Assembly (NCBI GenBank): GCA_964552325.1
Contig: CAZKHA010000203.1
Span: 1-5,976 of the forward strand
Source of the DNA: CAZKCK01 sp964552325
GTDB lineage: Bacteria; Bacteroidota; Bacteroidia; Bacteroidales; TTA-H9
DNA: 5,976 nucleotides
Direction of reading: 5' to 3'
Below the pieces are notes generated by a model. That model was not told the DNA's origin. It was given only the letters and a program-made list of their open reading frames with translations, and ran no database searches. A program made the position numbers and the translations under genes. Positions within the stretch are counted from its first letter, which is position 1. Each line of letters begins with the position of its first letter. Shown in pieces: positions 1 through 3,875 of the stretch.

Positions 1-117
1 GACTTTTTTTGCCACCAAACCACCAATTCACCAAGTTGCACCAATCATGTCTATTTGAAAAGCTCTTGGTGATTCTTGGAGCTTTAGAGCCTTGGTGGCG
101 GAAATAATTGTAAAGGG
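1..117. repeat. Tandem hairpin-prone repeat, unit 1
   Basis: First of two closely similar head-to-tail units. It opens with GACTTTTTTTGCCACCAA and closes with a TTGGTGGC arm. GCCACCAA at 11-18 is an exact inverted match to TTGGTGGC at 92-99, so the unit can fold into one long imperfect hairpin. Smaller ACCAA/TTGGT pairs lie inside the arms. Compared with unit 2 it has an extra 8-bp ACCAAACC-type stretch near the start and one extra T in the middle, which accounts for the 9-bp length difference. There is no coding potential. The unit may continue left of the window. Its function is unknown; it resembles intergenic palindromic repeats rich in CACCAAG-type words that I recall from Bacteroidota genomes. 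Confidence 0.85.
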
Positions 118-225
118 GACCTTTTTTGCCACCAATTCACCAAGTTGCACCAATCATGTCTATTGAAAAGCCTTTGGTGATTCTTGGTGCCTTAGAGCCT
201 TGGTGGCAGAAATGTTGGTAGGAGT
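118..225. repeat. Tandem hairpin-prone repeat, unit 2
   Basis: Second unit, nearly identical to unit 1 through the poly-T tract, the TTGCACCAATCATGTCTAT block, the TTGGTGATTCTTGG block and the TTAGAGCCTTGGTGGC end. The terminal arms GCCACCAA (128-135) and TTGGTGGC (200-207) are exact inverted repeats. Differences from unit 1 are two small deletions and a few substitutions, including some in the stem, so the copies have begun to drift. The pair lies upstream of the CBM9-like lipoprotein gene but well before its likely promoter. Confidence 0.85.
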
Positions 226-315
226 GTCTTTTTTTTGCCAGCGAAAATTAAGCCTCCAAATTTTGTTAGGTTAACTAATTGTATTGGTGATTATTAGTGT
301 TTTTGTTTTATTTAA
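226..315. repeat. Decayed third unit of the tandem repeat
   Basis: After unit 2 the poly-T plus GCCA start recurs at about 226-240. TTGGTGATTATTAGTG at 284-299 matches TTGGTGATTCTTGGTG of unit 2 at 174-189. The GCCA-to-TTGGTGA distance is 47 bp here and 46 bp in unit 2, so the register is kept although the sequence between is poorly conserved. The closing TTGGTGGC arm is missing, so hairpin formation is lost. The right boundary is approximate. Independent AT-rich sequence with chance similarity is the alternative. Confidence 0.4.
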
Positions 316-332
316 CAAGTATGGTATGTTTA
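302..332 (+). promoter_or_regulatory. Possible upstream promoter of the CBM9-like gene
   Basis: TTTG at 302-305 and TATGTTTA at 325-332 are separated by 19 bp, the spacing expected for the Bacteroidota -33 TTTG / -7 TAnnTTTG promoter. The last base of the -7 element deviates from consensus (A instead of G). A transcript from here would carry the AAAAGGAG motif at 365-372, which lies 9 bp before an in-frame ATG at 382. This competes with the -7 match at 392. Confidence 0.3.
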
Positions 333-391
333 TGGTCCCCCAACAAACAAATTATTGATAAGGCAAAAGGAGTTGAAGAAAATGTTACTTT

Positions 392-399
392 TACATTTG
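392..399 (+). promoter_or_regulatory. Consensus -7 element just upstream of the CBM9-like gene
   Basis: TACATTTG is an exact match to the Bacteroidota -7 consensus TAnnTTTG. A TTG at 373-375 could serve as the -33 element, although its 16-bp spacing is short. Transcription would begin around 405, leaving about 20 nt of leader before the ATG at 424. That supports 424, not 355 or 382, as the start codon. Confidence 0.35.
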
Positions 400-423
400 C
401 CAAACTATAATCAAACAATTATT

Positions 424-1554
424 ATGCATAAAGCTAACCTATTCTTTTTGACTCTTTTGTTATTTATCTTCGTTGGATGCGATACAAGTGAACCACAAAA
501 TGAACCCAAAACTGCTATTGCAGAAGACCTCCAACGCGTGATGAACCAGCCCCTTCAGTATGTTTGCTACATAACACCCGATTCACTTACGATTGACGGA
601 AAACTGGATGAGCCGGTTTGGGAAAAGGCTCCATGGACGACCGACTTTGTTGATATAGAAGGCGATTACAAACCCAAACCCCTTTACCAAACAAGGGCTA
701 AAATGCTGTATGATGCTAATTATCTATATATAGCTGCCGAACTTTACGAACCCCATATTTGGGCTTACCTCACTAATCACGATGACATCGTATTTCGCGA
801 TAATGACTTTGAGGTTTTTATCGATCCTGATAACGACACCTGGAATTATTTCGAGTTTGAAATCAATGCCCAAAAGACCGTTTTTGACCTGGTTCTTCCT
901 CAGCCTTATAGAACTATTTCAGCGGCCTTGCATACCTGGGATTTTAAGGGTGTAAAAAAAGCTGTAAGTATTGATGGTACGCTCAACAATGGAAGTGATA
1001 CGGATCAAAAATGGACTATTGAGCTGGCCATCCCATTTTCTTCGATGGCTTTTGGTTTGGAGTCTGGACGACCCGATACCGCAAAATTCTGGAGGATAAA
1101 TTTCTCACGCGTTAACTGGAATACCGAGTGGAAGGATGGCAAGTACCAAAAACTGCTTGACCACGCTACGGGTAAGCCATTTCCTGAATTCAACTGGGTT
1201 TGGTCGCCGGTGGGCGTTATCAGCATGCACATGCCAGAGCGTTGGGGCTATTTAAAATTCTCGGCCAAGCCGGCAGGCGAGCGCTCTCAAGGATTTGTGC
1301 TTCCCGAAAGCGAAAAGCATAAACAGGTATTATGGGCTGTGTTCTATCGGCAAGAAGCCTTTATGGCAAAAAATAAAAAATATGCCAGCACAATGTCCGA
1401 TTTAGGTGCCGATCTGAACAGTCTATTGCCCAACACTTACCAATTTAAACTTCAAGCCAACGATTTGTATTTTACTTGCGAGTTGATTGACGCCGAGGGT
1501 AAAATTGTGATGTGGATAAACAGCAACGGGAAGCTTCAAGAAATAGCCTTCTGA
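424..1554 (+). CDS. Secreted lipoprotein with CBM9-like carbohydrate-binding domain
   Basis: A 376-residue protein of the carbohydrate-binding family 9-like group. By family it would bind glycan at the cell envelope; no catalytic domain is seen. With the ATG at 424, residues 1-18 form a lipoprotein signal peptide (hydrophobic LFFLTLLLFIF, lipobox FVGC, Cys19), followed by a short Ser/Pro/Glu-rich linker. The CBM9-like domain spans about 46-280. It shows IDGKLDEPVWEKA (57-69), the YDANYLYIAAEL strand (96-107), the FRDNDFEVFIDPDND block (124-138), FEFEINA (143-149), WTIELAIPFSSM (197-208) and FWRINFSRV (222-230). A tail of about 96 residues follows, with LWAVFYRQEAFMAKNKKYAS at 303-322, which weakly recalls pseudopilin C-termini. 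Upstream in-frame ATGs at 355 and 382 are possible; 382 has AAAAGGAG 9 bp before it, but those starts would add an unusual N-terminal extension before the signal peptide. No sugar-processing gene is adjacent, so the ligand cannot be inferred. Confidence 0.88.
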   Translation: MHKANLFFLTLLLFIFVGCDTSEPQNEPKTAIAEDLQRVMNQPLQYVCYITPDSLTIDGKLDEPVWEKAPWTTDFVDIEGDYKPKPLYQTRAKMLYDANYLYIAAELYEPHIWAYLTNHDDIVFRDNDFEVFIDPDNDTWNYFEFEINAQKTVFDLVLPQPYRTISAALHTWDFKGVKKAVSIDGTLNNGSDTDQKWTIELAIPFSSMAFGLESGRPDTAKFWRINFSRVNWNTEWKDGKYQKLLDHATGKPFPEFNWVWSPVGVISMHMPERWGYLKFSAKPAGERSQGFVLPESEKHKQVLWAVFYRQEAFMAKNKKYASTMSDLGADLNSLLPNTYQFKLQANDLYFTCELIDAEGKIVMWINSNGKLQEIAF

Positions 1555-1591
1555 TTTACCTTAAATTTTAGGTTTTGAAATTGTTTTGGTG

Positions 1592-2824
1592 CTAATTTTG
1601 GTTAGGGTTGTTAACCTGACCCATGAATAGCAGCGTATTAGTGGTTTGCTCACGAATAACAAAAAGAAAAGGCTTGTTGATAACCACCCCTGTGGGCATG
1701 CTTGTTAGTTCGATGCCAATGGTGGTTACCGCGGCGGCTTCTGTTCCTTCTTCATTTACATCCACAAATGTGTTTTGCTTTACAAAGCTTACAAAAATAT
1801 CCTCATCAGAAATGGGCGTAAGATTGGCTAAACTTGGATCAAAGGCATCTGTCATTCCCATGGCTTGCAGTTGGTTGTTTAACACCTTCTCGTAACTGAA
1901 TTTAAAGCGCGGCATCGCAAGAGGCGCTTCAGAAGGGTTTGTTATTGTTGAAAAGCCGTTGGCAATTTCGTTCCATAATTCGGCATCAAATTGAGATAAA
2001 AAGCTTTCCAACGAATTTGTTGGCATAATGATGTCCATTACAAAGTTTTGACGGCCATATGCAAGTTCAATCGCAACAAAGTTTTCACCAGTAAACGTTT
2101 TGTAGGGTATGTCGCCATGCATGGTGGGCACTTGAATGCTTTCGCCATTCGATCGTATGAATGAGGCGTTTTTGGTCTGATCTTTATCAAATTGATTGGT
2201 CCATATGCCCTTAAAGTACAATGCATTCATCAGGAACATCACCGCGTTTGGGTCTATTTGGTCCAAAACTTTTTCAATTTTTCCGTTAGTATTCTCCGAT
2301 GCCCAGTTGTTTATGGTTTTCAGCGCATTGCTCGACCTAAAGTCAAGGGCTTGGGTTTTGGCCATGAAATCGGTTGACAAAGTTGTAATAAAGCCCGGCT
2401 TTACCTGAAACGGATTATCGTAAAATACAGCGTTGGCAAGTTTAAGTTCCACGCTTGGATCAGCCACAAGGAGTTGTGATACAAGGCTTTTATAAATCGC
2501 GTTTACTTCAGTTTGGTTCATCGAGCCATAGCCAAGCATTTGGCCAAGTTGGGTTTTGGTGTTCGCTTCTGATCCGTTCATCAACATGGTAAGCGCTGTT
2601 GATGCACTTAATGGCGACAACATTAAATTGTCTTGTGAGCCTGTTGCTACTTGTTTAAATAACTCGATGCCAAAGGCATTGCCCTGGGCAATTACAGTTG
2701 AAGACTTGAGTGGAAGGTCGATTTTTATGGGTTCTTTTGGGCTTTCGGTAGCATCTTTTGAACACGATGGAGCAGCCAATAGTATTACAATAAGTATTGC
2801 GATGGGTAATGTGAAGGATTTCAT
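1592..2824 (-). CDS. Lipoprotein serpin (serine/cysteine protease inhibitor)
   Basis: A 410-residue bacterial serpin, close to the usual family length; serpins trap target proteases by suicide cleavage of a reactive loop. The N-terminus MKSFTLPIAILIVILLAAPSC is a lipoprotein signal with Cys21, so the mature protein is probably tethered to the envelope. The fold is complete, including NAVFYDNPFQVKPGF, the INNWASENTNGKI block, VMFLMNALYFKGIW and the C-terminal signature VVINKPFLFVI followed by LLFMGQVNNP. The hinge EEGTEAAAV (358-366) is of the inhibitory type, with small residues at P12-P9. Counting 15 residues from the hinge Gly places P1-P1' at Thr374-Ser375, and the distance onward to NKPF agrees with alpha-1-antitrypsin. 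An ATG seven codons upstream (2845) is an alternative start, preceded by AAAAGG at only 3 bp. A near-consensus -7 element TACATTGG lies at 2877-2870 on this strand, but I see no -33 partner. The gene converges with the CBM9-like gene and diverges from the C25 peptidase gene. Confidence 0.95.
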   Translation of the reverse strand: MKSFTLPIAILIVILLAAPSCSKDATESPKEPIKIDLPLKSSTVIAQGNAFGIELFKQVATGSQDNLMLSPLSASTALTMLMNGSEANTKTQLGQMLGYGSMNQTEVNAIYKSLVSQLLVADPSVELKLANAVFYDNPFQVKPGFITTLSTDFMAKTQALDFRSSNALKTINNWASENTNGKIEKVLDQIDPNAVMFLMNALYFKGIWTNQFDKDQTKNASFIRSNGESIQVPTMHGDIPYKTFTGENFVAIELAYGRQNFVMDIIMPTNSLESFLSQFDAELWNEIANGFSTITNPSEAPLAMPRFKFSYEKVLNNQLQAMGMTDAFDPSLANLTPISDEDIFVSFVKQNTFVDVNEEGTEAAAVTTIGIELTSMPTGVVINKPFLFVIREQTTNTLLFMGQVNNPNQN

Positions 2825-2850
2825 GGTTGTGCGAATTTTTAGCATGAGCC

Positions 2851-2943
2851 TTTTGCCACAAAAATTGCACCAATGTACAGTTTATAGATTGTTTTAAGCT
2901 TAGGATTGTTATATACTAATGGCAAGCCATTTTGGTGTGCAAT
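2851..2943. repeat. Possible relic of the left-end repeat
   Basis: TTTTGCCAC (2851-2859) followed by TTGCACCAAT (2865-2874) repeats, in the same order and orientation, two blocks of the tandem units at the left edge, with the sequence between them shortened. At the other end TTGGTGTGCAAT (2932-2943) pairs with ATTGCACCAA (2864-2873) apart from a 2-bp insertion, so a stem like that of the full units is possible. It overlaps the presumed serpin promoter region. The matches are short and could be chance. Confidence 0.3.
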
Positions 2944-2987
2944 AGCTTTCTAATCTGCGTGGTTCACAAGCCATCATTTATTGTTTT

Positions 2988-3067
2988 GGGCGTGCCCCTT
3001 TGGGTCGGGCTATCGCTGCAAGTCCTCACTACGCTCCGGGCTTTCCGCTACTATCCCTCACGCGGGC
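2988..3067. repeat. GC-rich palindromic dispersed element (80 bp)
   Basis: This stretch is clearly richer in G+C than its surroundings. It opens with GGGCGTGCCCC and ends with CTATCCCTCACGCGGGC. The outer arms GCGTG (2990-2994) and CACGC (3059-3063) pair. An inner stem AAGTCC (3020-3025) / GGGCTT (3038-3043), with one G-T wobble, encloses a loop containing CACTACGCTCC. From memory, sequences beginning GGGCGTGCC and ending TATCCCTCACGC occur in many intergenic regions of Bacteroidota and are often mistaken for small ORFs; that is recollection, not a search. It is open in one + strand frame (VPLWVGLSLQVLTTLRAFRY), which I regard as spurious. Function unknown. Confidence 0.6.
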
Positions 3068-3074
3068 TTTTCCT

Positions 3075-3102
3075 TGCTTTAGGGTCATTTCTAGCTAAAG
3101 CA
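3075..3102. repeat. 8-bp perfect inverted repeat (stem-loop)
   Basis: TGCTTTAG (3075-3082) and CTAAAGCA (3095-3102) are perfectly complementary with a 12-nt loop. It starts 8 bp after the GC-rich palindromic element and may be its trailing hairpin or a weak bidirectional terminator. No T tract follows directly, so a terminator role is uncertain. Confidence 0.4.
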
Positions 3103-3156
3103 GAATTCTTATTGTTCTGTGAGTTAATATTAATGACACCTTATTGGTGAAAGGTA

Positions 3157-3261
3157 ATGCTTGCCCAACTGAAAAAAGGAGGTGAGATTAACCATCTGGC
3201 GTCCATCGCTGAACTTATCAAAAAGGTGGAAAAAAGTTTTACGTACAACGTATTTCGTTGA
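3157..3261 (+). CDS. Doubtful 34-codon small ORF
   Basis: ATG at 3157 opens a short frame reading MLAQLKKGGEINHLASIAEL and ending VEKSFTYNVFR before TGA at 3259-3261. The composition is protein-like (amphipathic, Lys/Glu/Leu-rich), and GAAAGG lies at 3149-3154, although only 2 bp before the ATG. I do not recognise it. It could be a small protein, a fragment of a lost gene or chance; the short length keeps confidence low. Confidence 0.18.
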   Translation: MLAQLKKGGEINHLASIAELIKKVEKSFTYNVFR

Positions 3262-3334
3262 GGTGAGCAGAGCAGAGATGCCAATGGGATATAGGCATTT
3301 TTGTACTATCAATTGCTTATGCCATTTTAATAAA

Positions 3335-3361
3335 TATAACAGTTCATAAAAAATTGTTATA
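3335..3361. repeat. AT-rich 7-bp inverted repeat
   Basis: TATAACA (3335-3341) and TGTTATA (3355-3361) are exact inverted repeats around a 13-nt A-rich spacer. The stem is almost all A-T, so it would be weak in RNA; a DNA-binding site for a dimeric regulator is the other possibility. No adjacent gene start supports either role. Confidence 0.25.
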
Positions 3362-3393
3362 AAGCAATCGTTTTGGCCACTGGTTGGCCTAGT

Positions 3394-3413
3394 ACGAATG
3401 TGTATTCGTTTTT
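3394..3413 (+). terminator. Weak terminator-like hairpin
   Basis: ACGAAT (3394-3399), loop GTGT, then ATTCGT (3404-3409) form a perfect 6-bp stem followed directly by four more Ts. The form is that of an intrinsic terminator on the + strand, but only two of the six pairs are G-C. The only candidate transcript upstream is the doubtful small ORF at 3157-3261. Confidence 0.3.
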
Positions 3414-3604
3414 AAAGGATTGATTGGATTTGCTTTAGGATAATTGTATTTGAATCCATGAGCTTTTTTTAGGTTTATGGGTTTTGTTGGCAGCACTTCC
3501 TATCAAGCCTTGCGTTCGCCCTGTGATAGGTGCAATAGGCTGCATATTCAACTGAAAATATGAATGTAAGGTATGCAAAGGATAGGTATTCGCGAAGTTT
3601 TTTT

Positions 3605-3612
3605 TACATTTG
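3605..3612 (+). promoter_or_regulatory. Consensus -7 promoter element without an obvious gene
   Basis: TACATTTG, preceded by a T tract and followed by CAG, is an exact Bacteroidota -7 match and nearly identical in context to the element at 392-399. No TTG is found at the -33 position. The next ORF on this strand (ATG at 3636) has only 13 codons. The element could start a long leader for the peptidase gene, about 240 nt, or a short non-coding RNA ending at the hairpin at 3695-3718. Confidence 0.33.
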
Positions 3613-3694
3613 CAGTTGTTGTCTGGTATCAATAAATGAGATTCTTCGCTAACTCAGTATGGCGGGTAGTTAAATGAAATACCGGGTTGTGTAG

Positions 3695-3724
3695 GCTTGC
3701 TTTGCCGCCAAAGGAAGCTTTATA
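3695..3724 (+). terminator. Stem-loop with T-rich tail, possible terminator or attenuator
   Basis: GCTT (3695-3698) and CTTTG (3700-3704) pair with CAAAG (3709-3713) and AAGC (3715-3718) around a CCGC tetraloop. This gives nine base pairs interrupted by one G/G mismatch. TTTATAA follows, an imperfect U tract. It lies about 85-100 nt downstream of the promoter-like element at 3605, the arrangement expected of a small RNA or an attenuated leader upstream of the peptidase gene. Confidence 0.3.
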
Positions 3725-3785
3725 ACTTGTGTGAAGTGTTAAAAACCAGTTATTTGTAGTGTATTGCACGAATGCGAGGAACCTT

Positions 3786-3875
3786 ATGAATATCAAGGAT
3801 ATTTACACTAAAATTATATTTTGCAGTACATTAAGTTGCAATTCCACCAATAATCTTAGCATATGCTACCCATGA
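3786..3875 (+). CDS. Possible 29-codon upstream ORF overlapping the peptidase start
   Basis: ATG at 3786 follows GAGGA (3776-3780) at 5 bp, a better Shine-Dalgarno than any other start in the window. It encodes a short peptide beginning MNIKDIYTKIIFCSTL. Its TGA at 3873-3875 overlaps the ATG at 3872 of the peptidase frame as ATGA, the classic arrangement for translational coupling. The peptide has no recognisable family. Against it, a -7-like element lies inside it (3815-3823), and Bacteroidota make little use of Shine-Dalgarno sites. Confidence 0.2.
   Translation: MNIKDIYTKIIFCSTLSCNSTNNLSICYP
3815..3823 (+). promoter_or_regulatory. Near-consensus -7 element before the peptidase gene
   Basis: TATATTTTG differs from TAnnTTTG by one inserted base and is followed by CAG like the elements at 392 and 3605. 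Transcription would begin near 3830, about 30-40 nt before the candidate start codons at 3863 and 3872. No clear -33 TTG lies at the expected distance. Confidence 0.3.

Larger units (their letters stand above)
2825..3862. other. Roughly 1-kb intergenic region, no clear gene
   Basis: Between the serpin start and the peptidase start there is no ORF with recognisable family similarity. The stretch contains a possible fragment of the left-end repeat, a GC-rich palindromic element at 2988-3067, hairpins at 3075, 3335, 3394 and 3695, promoter-like motifs at 3605 and 3815, and three very short ORFs (34, 36 and 29 codons) that are doubtful as genes. Apart from the palindromic element it is AT-rich. 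The promoters of both the serpin and the peptidase must lie at its two ends. Confidence 0.7.

Noticed and set aside
1..225. CRISPR-like array
   Set aside because: Only two or three units of about 110 bp, similar over their entire length with no unique spacers between short repeats, and no cas genes nearby.
1005..1232. 75-codon - strand ORF inside the CBM9-like gene
   Set aside because: Antisense shadow of the CBM9-like domain; no start signal or family.
1555..1591. Terminator between the convergent CBM9-like and serpin genes
   Set aside because: The 37-bp gap is T-rich but contains only a loopless CCT/AGG near-palindrome and no convincing stem-loop.
2556..2897. 113-codon + strand ORF opposite the serpin N-terminus
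   Set aside because: Antisense of well-conserved serpin sequence; the composition is not that of a natural protein.
2932..3150. 72-codon + strand ORF through the GC-rich element
   Set aside because: It is open mainly because it crosses the palindromic element; the translation has no domain pattern, and its ends lie in unrelated AT-rich DNA.
3435..3632. 65-codon - strand ORF
   Set aside because: The N-terminal part is low-quality (Asn/Lys/Cys-rich with no start signal); only the internal 36-codon part looks protein-like, and it is reported as a weak finding instead of a gene.
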